A stretch of 64,000 bases of DNA from Elymus sibiricus (GCA_039707655.1 CM077666.1:307918166-307982165), one strand, 5' to 3'. Counted from the stretch's first letter, positions 41,588 to 54,197 are shown. Program-made: numbers and translations. The notes: generated by a model from the sequence alone, not told the origin.

Positions 41588-44142
41588 TTAGTTCTTCTTC
41601 TTAACCACCCACATCTGAATGGGTGGCTGAGAAGCAATGTGACGAAGTGCATTGATGGAGAACTTAGGCATTGAAGAATATGCATTTCTCTTCACAGGAG
41701 GGTTATAGTAATTGAATGAATAAGTAGAGAAATTCTTCAAAGATTTGTGAACATAGTGGTTTGAAGAATAATGCTCATATTCATCAACACGCTGTCTGTT
41801 TCCCTGCGAAACAGAGGCATTAGTGCGACCATAAGTGGGTCTGTGTCCGTTTGACGACTTTGATCCCTGTGAAGAATTTTCCCTGGGAAGTTTCTTCTTC
41901 ATCGGTGGTGTCATGATGACATTCACCTGAAGATTTTCCAGAAGGCTTTTAGGGACCCAGATTTTCTTCACAGGTGGACCGTTCCTGCAGTTAGTACCAA
42001 TGAATCTGGCAAAGACCTCACCATTCTGATTCTTGAACATTTTATAGTTGGAGTCAAATGACTCATCTGAAGAATATGAAGAATCACAAGTGTAGCCAGA
42101 TAAAGTGGATGGGTCTACTAGAGGTCCCTTTGCAGCAACCCAAGTAGTTTTGGGATACTGCTAAGGCTTCCAGTACGAACCATCAGCGTTGAGCTTTCTC
42201 TCAAAGGCAATACCCTCTTTCCTAGGGTTCCTGTGAAGAATTTGCTTTTTGAGCACGTCACACAGGGTTTGATGCCCTTTGAGGCTTTTTTACATGCCAG
42301 TGACAAACAATTCCTTCAGCCCTGCATTTTCATCAGTATCACTGGTGGCTTCCTCAGATGAGGGGTTAGTGGCCACCGTAGTAGTTGAGGCAATAGCAAG
42401 TATAGAAGCATTTGAACATTCAGCTGAAGAATTAGCATTGTCATGTTCAAGGCATTTTAAGCATGGTGCAATAAATTCTTCCTGAGCGGTACTGATATGT
42501 TGAGCGAGGAGTGAATCATTTTCTTTTTGAAGATCATCATGAGACGCTTCTCAAGATCTTGCTTCCTTTGAAGAAATTCATAGGATAGCTTCTCATGTTC
42601 AGCTGAGAGGGACACATGACGACTTTCCAGTTCGTCATATTGAGACTTGATCCTTCTGAGATCCTCAGACAAGGCTTGACTACGATCCATTTCCTCGTCC
42701 AACATGTCATCGTTTTTGTCTAGCAGTTTTTGAATCTTTTCCATGGCATGTTGTTGCTCAGTTGCAATTTTAGCAAGTTTCTTATAGCTTGGTTTAGATT
42801 CACACTCAGAGTCATCATCACTGGAGGTTTCAAAGTAAGCTTCTCATGAGGTTACCTTTGCACCTCGTGCCATGAAGCAATAGGTGGGAGTGTAGTCATC
42901 AGCACAGTCATCATTGTTGGTGGAGATACCATTATCCTCAGTGTTGAAGATGGACTTGCTGACGTATTTAGTGGCGAGAGCAAGGCTAGCCACACCAGTG
43001 TCTGACTCCTCCTCAGATTCCTCATCTTGCTGATCATCATATTCTTCTTCAGAATCCATTTCCTTCCCAAGGAATGCACGAGCTTTGCTAGAACTAGATT
43101 TCTTGTGAGATGAGGACTTTGATGAAGACTTTGAGGACTTTGATGAAGACTTTGAGGATTTATTCTTCTTCCCATCAGATTCATCATCATCCCTGCTCTT
43201 CTTCTTCTTCTTCTTCTGCCAAAGAGGGCAGTCGGCGATGTAGTGGCCTGACTTCTTGCATTTGTGACAGGTTCTTTTGTTGTAGTCTCGAGCAGATGCT
43301 TCTCCAGTGTTCTTTGAGTCATACTTTGAAGATTTTCTGAATCTGTTCTTCTTGGAAAACTTCTGGAACTTCTTCACCAGCATAGCCAGTTCTCTGCCAA
43401 TTTCCTCAGCACCGTCAGAACTACTCTCATATTCCTCCTCTTCTTCTTCAGATGAAGAAATAGTCTTGGCTTTTGCTTTAGCCTTCAGAGCATGAGGGCG
43501 ACCATAGCTGGGTCCATACATATCTCTCTTCTCTGCTTGCTGAAATTCATGTGTGTTGAGCCTCTCAAGAATGTCAGCAGGATCCAGTGACTTGTAATCA
43601 GGGCGCTCTTGTATCATCAATGCCAAAATGTCGAAGGAACTGTCCAAAGACCCCAGCAATTTCTTCACCACCTCATGATCGGTGATGTCAGCAGCACCAA
43701 GAGCTTGAAGCTCATTGGAGATATCAGTGAGGCGGTCGAAGGTTTACTGCACATTTTCGTTGTCGAGTCTTTTGAAATGATTGAAGAGATTGCGCAGAAC
43801 ATCAACTCGGGAGTCACGTTGAGTGGAAACACCCTCATTCTCTTTTGAAAGCCGGTCCCAGATAAGCTTCGAGGTTTCCAGTGCACTCACTCTGCCATAC
43901 TGTCCTTTGTTGAGATCACCACAAATGATGTTCTTCGCTTCAGAGTCCAGTTGCTTGAATCGCTTCACATCAGCAGCATTGATACTTGGTGAAATGGTGG
44001 GGATGCCATTCTCGACGACGAACCAGAGATCGTTGTCAATAGCCTCAAGATGCATTCGCATCTTGTTCTTCCAGTAGGGGTAGACTGTGCCATCGAAGAT
44101 GGGGCACGCAGCGGAGACCTTGATCATACCTGCGCTCGACAT
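41588..44142 (-). pseudogene. gag: Sirevirus gag, broken
   Basis: Starts ATG 44142, 48 bp after the PBS. The N-terminal region (PIFDGTVYPYWKNKMRMHLEA..LW) is the Copia gag core. After an in-frame stop at 43744-43746 it continues with VKKLLGSLDSSFDILALMIQE, then the zinc knuckle CHKCKKSGHYIADC (CX2CX4HX4C), Ser/Lys-rich runs, a stop at 42844-42846 and a coiled coil (DEEMDRSQALSEDLRRIKSQ). A frameshift lies near 42530, and further damage between 42460 and 42050 precedes the last segment 42040-41588 (IWVPKSLLENLQVN), which ends in UAA. The long gag with a coiled coil after the knuckle fits Sireviruses. Confidence 0.85.
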
Positions 44143-44189
44143 AACTAAAACTCCAGGTGGTTAAACCAAAATCACACAAAACAAGGGAG

Positions 44190-44207
44190 TACCTTGCTCT
44201 GATACCA
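44190..44207 (-). other. Primer binding site, initiator tRNA-Met type
   Basis: Minus-strand TGGTATCAGAGC followed by AAGGTA, two bases from the 5' LTR. Classic for plant Copia elements. Confidence 0.93.
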
Positions 44208-44209
44208 AT

Positions 44210-45632
44210 TGAAAGCGCAGGTAATTTCCCAGAGGGGGGTGAATGGGAGATTATTAGAAATTCGTCAAACTCTGATGAATTTGACGAAGATCAGAGTGAA
44301 GAAATAGAAACGCATGGGAAACTAAGTCATCACAGAGTCAGAGTACATGCGAACAGCATACATAGGGTGAAGAACATGCAATCATACAGTCATACGAGCA
44401 TGAAGAATATGAACTGAGTAAATAAGCGATAGCACAATCAAATACTTCAGTTCAAATTCGTCAGAGGATAGATCACAAATTCTTCAGCAGCGGAATAAAG
44501 TAAGGGAGGGTGAGGATTTTGAAACCAGGTTGGCTCGGTGAAGACAATGGAATTTGGTAGACCAGTTCCAGTTGCTGTATCAACTGTACGTCTGGTTGAG
44601 GCGGCTGATTCGCAACTCAGAGAACACTTAGTCCTCACCGTATTCCTCTTGAGCTAAGGTCACTTAGACCTCGCCCAATCACTCGTGGTAAGTCTTCAAG
44701 GTAGACTTCCAAAACCTTCACAGACTTGTTCACCGGCATGCCACAATTACTCTTGGGTGCTCAGAACATGATGCCTAACCGTCTGGAGGAATGACAGTCC
44801 TCAAAGGTAACAAGCGTCGGATCACACAGAACAATCTCTTCAGTGATGCTCAATCACTTAGGCTCTGGTTGGGTTTTTCCTCACTTGGGTTCACTCAAAG
44901 TCGTCAGAGGATGGGTTGCTCTCAAATGACAAGTGTCAAGTTCTCTCGGAGCAGCCAACCAACAAGTGGTTGTGGGGGGCGGCTATTTATAGCCAGGGGC
45001 AACCTGACATAAATTGTCATAAATGCCCTTATCTGATTCGACCGATGTCAGGATAAGCATCCACTCGATAGCTGGCACGCGGCGCAGCAACGGTCCAAAA
45101 ATTGAACTCTCAATTCGTCAGGGCACTCAATTTCCTCACGGTAGGCAGCTCGCACTGGCGAACTCCTAACTCCTCAGCCTGACCAAATTCGTCAGCGACC
45201 AGATGAACTTCGTCACTATCGCTAGCAAATGCGTCAGCTATACTGGAGATTTCCAAAGGCTTCACTCGAAGCGGCTTTTGTGTGTATAGGTTTGAGAAGT
45301 TTTGAGCATCACTTTGGAAATGTGAAATATGTTTCACCTAGACCCCCCTGTAACAGTACGGTTTTTCCTATGACTCAAATAAGAAGAAAAGAAACTATGA
45401 AAACCAAAGTCTTCAAGCTTCAAAGTCTTCACATCAATTTCTTCAAAGGCCGTACCAATTTCATCATCAAATTCTTCACTTGAAGAAATCTATTTTTAGG
45501 GGTCGTCTTCCATGTGTTAAACCAAATCTTCTGGGACTCTGTCTCCTGTGTATACTCACAAACACATTAGTTCCTCAACCTATTTGTCTTCAATACTCCA
45601 AAACCACTAAGGGGGCACTTGATGCACTTACA
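44210..45632 (-). repeat. Sirevirus 5' LTR
   Basis: 1,423 bp, collinear with 31053-32474 with few differences. TATA box at 44984-44991. Confidence 0.95.
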
Positions 45633-45637
45633 AAAAG
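45633..45637. repeat. Target-site duplication of the Sirevirus, right copy
   Basis: AAAAG, identical to 31048-31052. Confidence 0.93.
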
Positions 45638-48125
45638 ATAGGCCCTTCGCAGAGGGAAGCAGAGGTTGTCATGCGCTTTTTGTTGTTGGATGCACAAGCT
45701 CTTAATGCAAAGGAACGTCACGTTATATTGCCCCTTGTGATAGCAACCTTTATTATGCAGTTCATCGCTTTTATTTCTTTACCATCTCAAGTTCGTACAA
45801 CGCTTATTTTCCCTTGCAATAAAAGATCATACATATTTTAGGAGCAATTTTTATTGCTTTTTGCACCGATGACAACTTACTTGAAGGATCTTATTCAATC
45901 CATAGGTAGATATAGTGGACTCTCATGGCAAGAAACTGGGTTTAAGGTTTTTTGGGTGCACAAGTAGTATCTCTACTTAGTACGAATTTTTGGCTAGCAA
46001 AAGATCCTAAGCAAGCACCACATGTTAGATGATCCATGACAATATAACTTCTATCTGAATATAAGCAAACATAACTCATTACGTTGTCTTCCTTGTCCAA
46101 TGTCAACTACTTGATCAAGCTTGAAAATAATTAATGGGGGCTCACAATAATAGAAGATGTCCAAGATAGTATATTTATATGTGAAATTTCTCTTCCTTCA
46201 AAATTATTTCATGAATTGTTCAAGTGACCAATGCTATGTTTGTTAACTTTCAATAAATTTTCCCACGTATACTTCTTGTATGTGAAGTCACTACTCCCCA
46301 TGGGACAAGCATATGAAGCATATAAATTTCAACTTTATGATATTCAATTCATTTCAACAATTTACTCATAGGAGATAAGTGAAGCACAAGAGTAAATGAC
46401 AAACTACTCCAAAAAATATATGTGAGATCAAATGAGTAGTTAAGTAAATACGTAGCTATGTGAGGACTCTCTCTCATTTAAAAATTTCAGATCTTAAATA
46501 TTTTATTCAAACAGCAAACAAAACAAAGTAAAATGACATTCCAAGAATAGCACATATCATGTGAAAAAGCAAAAACTTAGGCTCAACCAAAACTGACCGA
46601 TAGTTGTTGGAGAAGAAAGGTGGGATGCCTACCGGGGCATCCCCAAGCTTAGATGCTTGAGACTTCTTGAAATAATAGCTTGGGATGCCTTGGGCATCCC
46701 CAATCTTGAGCTCTTGTGTCTCCTTAATTCCTCTTATATCGTGGCTTCTCCTAAATCTTAAAAACTTCATCCACACAAAACTCAACAAGAACTCGTGAGA
46801 TAAGTTAGTATAAATCAACTCAAAACCTTAACATTCTCTACTGTAGCAAATCACAAAAATTATAATTAAACATTGCATACTAAATGCCTCTTCATATTTA
46901 ATACTCCTATCCACAAATAGAAACATTAAACATGCAAACACATGCAAACAATGCAACTATAACAGCAATCTGCCAAAACTGAACAGTCTGTAAAAGGGGA
47001 ATAAGAATCTATACTTCCCTAACTCCAAAAATTCTGAAAAATTACCACAAGACATATAACTCATGCATGATTACTGTGTAAAAATTTCAGATTTTTATCA
47101 TGTTCGGACTATTCAGGAATATTCTGAACATAACAGAAAACTTTCTGTTTTCAAACAGCAACACATGAACTTGCAAACTGAGCATGGTAAAGGCTATAAT
47201 TGGCATTTTATTGAACTAAAAGATACAAAACATGATTATTGATAACAGCAAGAAAATATCAACAGAATAAAATGACGCTCCAAACAAAACTCATATTATG
47301 TGACGAATAAAAATATAGCTCCGAGTGAGGTTACCGATAGTGTTGAAGACGAAAGAGGGGATGCCTTCCGGGGCATCCCCAAGCTTACGCGCTTGAGTCT
47401 TCCTTGATTATTACCTTGGGGTGACTTGGGAATCCCCAAGCTTAGGGTCTTTACACTCCTTATTCTCCTCATATCGATATCTCACCCAAAACTTGAAAAC
47501 TTCAATCACACAAAACTTAACGGAACTTCGTGAGATAGGTTAGTATGATAAAAATAAATCATCCACTTAGGTACTTTCAAGACAAGATTCATAATTGTTC
47601 TCACATAATTACTACTGTATTCTATCATTTACACAATTTATATTACTCAATATAATCTATGGAAACACTAAAACAAGCAAACTATGAATCGAAAACAGAA
47701 TCTGTCAAAAACAGAACAGCGTGTAGTAAGCGATTTAAAAACCATACTTATGTACCTCCAAAAATTCTGAAAACTTAGGACAGCGTAAAAAATTTGTAAC
47801 CCAATACTGTGTAAAAATTTCAGAATTCTTTCACACTCCAGTACAGAATAGAAATTCTAGCACTGGACGCAAAAGTTTCTGTTTTTGCACAGAATCAAAT
47901 CAACAAGCATCCACACTATCCCAAAGGCTTTACTTGACACATTATTGAAAGAAAACATATAAAACATGATTAATACAGTAGGTTAATCATGTGGACACAC
48001 AAAAACAGTAGGTATAAATATTGGGTTGTCTCCCAACAAGCGCTTTTCTTTAAAGCCTTTTAGCTAGGCATGATAATTTCAATTATGCTCACATAGAAGT
48101 AAAGAATTGAAACATAACGGGAGCA
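45638..48125 (-). other. EC internal non-coding region right of the Sirevirus
   Basis: It continues EC from 31052. No supportable gene. It contains polypurine-like copies at 46637-46650, 46694-46707 (variant), 47373-47386 and 47430-47443. The copies at 46637 and 47373 sit in hairpins of the form GGGATGCC..GGCATCCC. The conserved hairpin after the ORF is at 48021-48040. Confidence 0.65.
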
Positions 48126-48398
48126 TCATGAATCATATGTTCCTCTCTCATAATAATTTTCAGTAGCATCATGAATGGATTCATCAATATATCTATCATA
48201 TAAAGCATTCTTTTCATGATCCACAAGCATAGAATTTTTATTACTCTCCACACAAGCAATTTTCTTCTCATTCATAATAGTGGGAGTATCATATGAAACT
48301 CGAATACTATAAATTGTTTCCACATTAAAAGAGTAATGTTTAGTAAAAGGGTATTCATAATTATGACAAGTATAATAATAATCATCACTATTTTTCAT
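48126..48398 (-). CDS. Acidic family protein, C-terminal part, EC copy
   Basis: 90 codons in the same frame as 49106-48414, separated by a single stop at 48414-48416. The tail VDHEKNALYDRYIDESIHDA then NYYERG matches the E1 and EB proteins, so the whole 49106-48126 frame is one protein of the same family with a longer N-terminus. Confidence 0.6.
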   Translation of the reverse strand: MKNSDDYYYTCHNYEYPFTKHYSFNVETIYSIRVSYDTPTIMNEKKIACVESNKNSMLVDHEKNALYDRYIDESIHDATENYYERGTYDS

Positions 48399-48413
48399 AA
48401 CATAAGTATCATC

Positions 48414-49106
48414 TCAATAATCATCATAGATAGGAGGCATGAAATCATCATAACAAATTTGATCATTCAAAGTAGGGGGGCCAAAAAGATCATATTCATT
48501 AAGTATAACATCTCCAAGCTTGGGAAAAACATCAATTGCAGCAAATAAATTCTCACAAATGTCATTCTCATCAAACATAGCATCCCCAAGCTTGTTAGTT
48601 TGCATATCATTAGCATTATCACTATTATCATCAATAGTATAAATAGCACCAATAGTAAAACAATTATTATCATCATAATTTTCCAAATTGGCACCATAAA
48701 GATTTTCAAGATTATAAGAAGTATCATTATCTTCCCAATCATAATCATCACAACGAGCAATATGCATAACAAAATCACCCTCAATAATTCCTTCGGACAA
48801 TGTACCATAAGACAAAGAAGCAATATCATCATCAAGTGTATCATCTTCCACAATTATTTTTGATTCATTCTCATGAGGCACAATAATAATAGGAGCAACA
48901 TCATTTGGGAGGGATACCTTTTGACCTCTATTCTTTCTTCTTTTCTTCTTCTTCACCACATCATGTGTGGGTTTAATCAATTTTTCCGAGCTTCTTATTG
49001 ATGAGATTGGTTGAATAGGGAGCTCCTTCTCGTCACCTATTTCATCATAAGAAAAAAATAGGAGGATTTTGGGAAACCTCTTCCCCTTCATTAGTATTCT
49101 CTTCAT
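48414..49106 (-). CDS. Acidic family protein, N-terminal and middle part, EC copy
   Basis: 230 codons. It has a basic patch KKKKRRKNRGQK around residue 55, then a long acidic Asp/Asn/Glu-rich region with repeats of the type NKLGDAMFDENDICENL. Part of its coding DNA (48580-48593) is identical to the polypurine-like motif and reads K-L-G-D-A. Its first codons overlap the preceding zinc-knuckle frame because of a one-base slip in an A/T homopolymer near 49052-49058. Function unknown. Confidence 0.6.
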   Translation of the reverse strand: MKRILMKGKRFPKILLFFSYDEIGDEKELPIQPISSIRSSEKLIKPTHDVVKKKKRRKNRGQKVSLPNDVAPIIIVPHENESKIIVEDDTLDDDIASLSYGTLSEGIIEGDFVMHIARCDDYDWEDNDTSYNLENLYGANLENYDDNNCFTIGAIYTIDDNSDNANDMQTNKLGDAMFDENDICENLFAAIDVFPKLGDVILNEYDLFGPPTLNDQICYDDFMPPIYDDY

Positions 49107-49470
49107 CTTCTATTTGTTTTCTTGTCTTTAAATAACTGGCAATATAAGGATTCTCAATGCAATTTACCGCACAATACATATGAATTTCCTCTAGATCAAA
49201 ATCGAGAAATCTCTTGAGATTATATTCTGGAATATCCCTAGTTATACGTTTCATTTCTTCATACCCCAGAAGCAGACTAAGTTCATTATGATGCGCAAGG
49301 GTAATCAAGTTATCACAATTTTTGGACATGATTCGATCATGAAACAATTTGCATTGGAGATTTAAATGACCACGTTCATTGCAAAGTTCACAAGGATGGC
49401 GAGAAAAATTAAATCTTTCAGCACAATCATCGGGCCTCTCTTGCAACCCTTTAGTTTCTAAATACTTATG
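49045..49470 (-). CDS. EC zinc-knuckle protein fragment (gag-like)
   Basis: The frame is open from the LARD boundary (49470) to 49045. It contains CELCNERGHLNLQC, a perfect CX2CX4HX4C knuckle as in gag nucleocapsid domains, followed by an alpha-helical, acidic region (LLGYEEMKRITRDI, FLDFDLEEIHMYC). The N-terminal part is cut off by the LARD insertion. This is the only gag-like signature in EC within the window. Confidence 0.65.
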   Translation of the reverse strand, partial: HKYLETKGLQERPDDCAERFNFSRHPCELCNERGHLNLQCKLFHDRIMSKNCDNLITLAHHNELSLLLGYEEMKRITRDIPEYNLKRFLDFDLEEIHMYCAVNCIENPYIASYLKTRKQIEDEENTNEGEEVSQNPPIFFL

Positions 49471-52400
49471 TGTAGCGACCCGACCTCAAACGGTCAAGCC
49501 TCTGTGTATCTGTGCCATCCCTGGATCGGTATGCTGGCACACACAGTACATCAATGTATATATCAAAGTGCAATCACATGTATAAATAACGTAAAACTGA
49601 TATATACCTCATATGTCTCAGCGGAAACAAACAAACGGGTGTGGAGTCCCATCAACGCCATCGGCAGGTTGAGTGTAGACCGTAACCCTATATTCGTAAC
49701 TCTTACCCATCGTAGAAATACCTGCAACATGATACGTTGCAGCCGTGTAGGTCAGTACATTGAATGTACCGGCAAGATAACAAATAAGAGAAACAGATGA
49801 TAAACTATTCTATATGCAATATGGCTTTGTGGCTGTGTCTAAGTTTTGTTTGCATAAAAGCTGCTTTTATTTTCCCTACATCAAAGGAATATCAGGAGTC
49901 ATCACTACAGAGTTATCTACTATGACATGGTTCCGCCAACCGATGTCGCATAGCCCACAAGTATTATAAGTTGCCCACAATTAGTTATCAGTCCAGTGTT
50001 GAGAGTTCCGAGATAGATCCAAGTCCAGAGGCTCAAATTGTCCGTAACTGGGGACACGGCTAATCGATTAGGTTTTAACTCTGCAGAGTGTTGTGCACTT
50101 TACCCACAAGATTCGATCCCTCTTTTTACGTTCTCGCACTTCAGGGTGTTTGAGAACAAGACGACCGAAACATGGTCTTCCGAAGAGTTCCTCTGACCAC
50201 TGTCCGGTGCTCATCCAATCCTACCGTAGTTCTACATTTGCTAGCACCGTCCCAGCCAGAGTCACAACTAAGGTCAACCAAGCCAGAGCCCATAATGACT
50301 TGCGGTTGCACAGGTAAGCTTCCGGGCATGAAGTATTCTTCCGTCTCTTTGAGTCTGGGTGAAGCTTTCTGCAAGATGTCATGGCGCTTCTCCATGCATC
50401 CCGGCCATCCACTGGTTACTCCAGGGTGCCCATCAAATCCATCCTTCACCCAGTAGTGTGTATTGAAATCTTGTCTTGAGTCCCAAAATCTTGAGGCCTT
50501 GAAGATGCAGTCCTTGCAGATGCCGTCACGAAGTTGTCATTATTGATGTAGAGTCCACCTTCTCACACCACTCCCGGGAACTCATACCAAACCCCGTCTA
50601 CTTTAGCGTAGCATTAAAACTAAACAAAGTCCCGGGCTTGGTATGCATTCTACTCAACTACAAGAAATTCAATATCACTACTGGAAGGATTGTTGAACGG
50701 TGATACTAAATGCAATAAAAACATAGGTATGAATAAAATGGTCAAAGTGAACTTGCCTGGTATGTTGATGAAGATATTATCGCTCTCAGAAAATGAACTT
50801 GATAGAACTATTCGTCACTCCCAGAAAATCTATATAGTCAAACATGACATTCACATAAGCATACATTCTAGCAAACAATTCTAACAATCAAAATAACAAT
50901 CGACAAATAAAATCAATAAAGAAATCAATAAGAAAAACCACATAAAAGTCTAAAGAGAACTTCAAAGGAAACTATAGGGAAAACCCTAAAGAAAACTCTG
51001 GACTTATCTTTTCAACAACAATAAAATAATTTTGTCCTAAGTAACACTTAATAGTAAAGAAAATACTAAACTAATAATTTAATAGAAAAGAAACTACAAA
51101 ATAACTAAATTAACAGAAAGTATTTTTCATAAAAAAATTCTAGCAAAAAGAAACAAATAAAAAGCTTTTATGAAACTCAATTTATGTCCTATACAAGTGT
51201 CACTACAAAATAAAGAAAATAAAATTTAAAATAAAATAAATTTTGTCTACTGTTGACTAACAAAAACATAAACTAATTTGTCAAAAGTGACAAAAAGAAA
51301 TAATTTAAAACTATTAAAACAACAAAGAAAAGATTAAAACAAAGCTATAACTAAAATAGTACTGTTTCGCCAAAAACCCTAATTTAAAATTTTCCAAATT
51401 TTCCCAAATCAAACCCACAGCTAAATAACATCACAAGTGACCAGTAGCAAAAGAATCAAGTCACAATATATTTTTAAACTCAAGTTATTCACAAAACAAG
51501 GTTTGAAGCAAATTCATGCAAATTCAAATTTAAACTATTCAATATGGCCAAACTTGGAAGCTACAGAAACTAGATGAAAATCTTAATCTAATGCAAAAAA
51601 GAATCACTCAAAAAGGGTTTAAAACCTAAAAGATATTAACAATCTAAAAACAGAACTTTTTCTGTAAATTAAAAACAAAACAGAAAAAAAAACTAAGCTA
51701 CGGGTCGGCTACGGGACACGCGGCAATAAATGTGTGGCCGGAGAGTGGGCGCTGCGGAGCTAAGTGGCGGACGGCCGATAGTTAACAGAAAACGGTTCGA
51801 GGAAAAAAACAAATCTACCCTGACGGTCAGATCTAGATCGGACGGCTGCGGAGGTTTCCGCTGCGTAGCTTAACTAGAGGACGGCCGGTGCGTAACGACA
51901 AACGTTTAGGCAAAATAAAAAAATGGTGGATCTAATCTGGACCGTTGCTTTGAGATCTAACGGAGGGGAGTGGGGCTGGCTTACAACGGTGGTGGTCGGG
52001 GACGTCGCCGGAGAAGAAGATGACCGCGGCGTCTGGAGGGGGACGTACTGCTCGTCCTGGTGATCTCCGGACTCAGGGAAGGGTCGGACGGGGCGCGTCG
52101 CGTGAAGGCGAGCTCGGGGGTGATCTCTTCACCATCAGGGGCGTCCTCTTGCGACGGTGACGAGCGGCTGGAGCAGAGGGCGGCGCCGGCGAGATGCGGA
52201 AGTCGTCGGGAAGCCCTTTCCCGTGCGGAGCTGTGTGAGAAAAAGGGTCAGAGATATGCGGCGGATCGAGGGAGAAAGAATCAGAGGGCCAGGGTGCTCG
52301 GGAACCTTCGGCGGCGTCGGAATCATCCAGCGAAAGCTTCAGGCGACGGTGAACTCCGGTGAGATCGGATCAGGGTGAAACGGGCACGGGAGATCGAGAT

Positions 52401-53451
52401 TTTTCCGAAAATCGGACGAGGAGGAGTAGGGGAGTATTTATAGGGAGGCGGGCGTGCGCGAGGGGCAAAGAATCCGACCGAATCATGCGAGATTTAGGGA
52501 TCGGGTTCGGTCTCCAGGAAGAACACGGCGCCAGGTTGAGGATGACAAGGTGGGTCCCGCATGTCGGTGACTGCGAGGGAGAGGCAGAGAGATCGGGCGC
52601 CCGAGGCATACCGATTCGGCGAGGGAGTGGACCGTGGGCCTGTTTCCCTAGCTGGGCCAGCGGCTAGCGCCTAGCCTGGCGCTCGGCTCTTCTCTCTTTT
52701 TTTCAAACAGAGAACAATAGAAATAAAATAAAAAACATAAACTTTTCCTTAGGCTTATTATATACCAAAATTCTTAGAATAAAACAAATAAAAATATGAA
52801 CTATTTTTCAGAGACAAATAAAATACTTTAAAAAAAATATTTTTGCAATAACTTCAAAATTGATTTGAATTTGATTTTCAAATCTTTTGCAAATACTTTT
52901 TTTTTCAAATACTTTTCAAATCTTTCTCTGAATTTTGAAGGGTCATATTTCCTTCACTCAAATATTTCTTTTATCAGAGAATTTGGAAAAGATTAAAATT
53001 CAGAATTGAATAGGGTTTCAAATGGAAAAACTTCATATGGAAAAAGTTGAAAGTGCTTTCCCATATTTGAAAATGGTCCTCATCACTTCCCACTCTATTT
53101 CATATATTTTGAAGAAGTCCTATTATCTTCTCTCTTGAAAATCCTTGAGTGGCATGAAGTCTCTAGTTGGAAAATATTTCAAATGGAATTCAAATCATTT
53201 TCAAATTCCCTTTCATTTCTTTAAATGGAAGAAGTCATATCATCTTCACTCTAGGGTTTTGTGATGAAATGAATTTGAATTCTTGAGGATCAAATTGGAA
53301 AGTGAAAGTTTTGAGAAAGTCATTTCATTCCCTCTCATTAAACTTTCAAAAAGTTTCAAATTTCACTCGCTTTCAACCAATCAATCAAACAATCAATCCT
53401 ATTTATTTAATTAATATAACATTCCAAAATTTAGAATTTTGGGATGTTACA
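49471..53451 (-). repeat. LARD 3' LTR
   Basis: TG..CA bounded. 50880-51690 is very A-rich with no gene; 51690-52680 is GC-rich and would form the transcribed leader; 52700-53400 is AT-rich. Open frames at 50141-50449 and 52060-52667 have no recognisable domain. TATAAATA on the minus strand is at 52435-52442. Confidence 0.75.
52435..52442 (-). promoter_or_regulatory. TATA box of LARD LTR
   Basis: TATAAATA on the minus strand, flanked by GC-rich sequence downstream. Confidence 0.6.
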
Positions 53452-53694
53452 AACCTACCACACTTAAAATGAATCTCGTCCTCGAGATTCGGAGAGGCTA
53501 GCAAGAAAAGGTTAGGGGTTGGGGATCTTCTAGCAAATCCATTGATCGGAAAGGTCTGGGGTGCTACCACACTTAAAGTCAAAGTCATGGTTCCTTCAAA
53601 CTCTGGTATTCCATCCTTTGGGCTGACGGTGTCGGTCTTCTCATATTCCCCGGGAAAATTCCTTCACTGGTGCTCTACCGGTAGGGCATAACCT

Positions 53695-54197
53695 TTACTC
53701 AAAAATATTGTGTCCTTTCATCAACATAGGGCTCTTCCGAGACTGGGTCTTCTTAGCTGACAAGTCTGTCGCCAATTCTAAACAACTATCGAAAAACTCA
53801 TGGTGGTCGATAAATAATGGTTTCTCCTGCAGGAAATGGTCTGGATTGAATCTCACCGTATAGCCTACGTTTGGCAAGAACTGCCTTGTACAAGGGCTTC
53901 TTAACATACCATTCTAAGGCTCAAGCAAAGTTTTCAACGATCGTCGTCTCTCTTCTATAGGTAAGTCACTCCATATTTACCATTCCAAATAGCAAGAGCG
54001 AACGATAAGAGTAAGTCGGTATGGTGATCAATCCATTCCGCACCCAAATCATTACCCTGTATAAGGTTTAGTGAATCTCGTATTTCTAACACTCGGGCAA
54101 ACTCACAAGCCTTGCAGAATTTCTCTTGTTCTCGAACTGGGTTCGGGTAAATCCATTGATTCTGCAAGTTGAACAAAACATCTATCGTTTTCTTCAC
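53695..54197 (-). pseudogene. LARD internal ORF remnants
   Basis: Two open frames, 54197-53955 (80 codons, FCKACEFARVLEIRDSLNLI) and 53907-53695 (70 codons, FIDHHEFFDSCLELATDLS), run in the element direction and are separated by stops. Composition looks protein-like, with Trp, Cys and mixed hydrophobics. No domain is recognised. They may be parts of one decayed gene. Confidence 0.35.

Larger units (their letters stand above)
31053..45632 (-). mobile_element. Complete Sirevirus-type Copia element (Maximus lineage)
   Basis: 14,580 bp with LTRs 31053-32474 and 44210-45632, a perfect AAAAG duplication, an initiator-Met PBS (44190-44207) and a polypurine tract at 32475. Element-strand order is gag, protease, integrase, reverse transcriptase, RNase H, then a long env-like region: the Copia domain order plus the extra 3' ORF typical of Sireviruses. 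Four TCTCCCCCT tracts near the 3' LTR also match Sireviruses. All major genes are broken: the pol breaks are stop codons only, while gag and the env-like gene also have frameshifts. Confidence 0.95.
28779..49470 (-). mobile_element. EC: Athila-type non-autonomous element, split by a Sirevirus and cut by a LARD
   Basis: The 3' LTR (28779-30425) and polypurine tract (30426-30439) show a minus-strand element. Its internal domain continues to 31052, is interrupted by the complete Sirevirus (31053-45632, TSD AAAAG) and resumes at 45633 up to the LARD insertion at 49470. It carries a zinc-knuckle frame and the acidic family protein. Its 5' LTR is outside the window. It sits in T1 after AGCTA (28774-28778). 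Confidence 0.88.

Noticed and set aside
50141..50449. 102-codon minus-strand frame in the LARD LTR
   Set aside because: LTR sequence with no domain and overlapping frames on the other strand.
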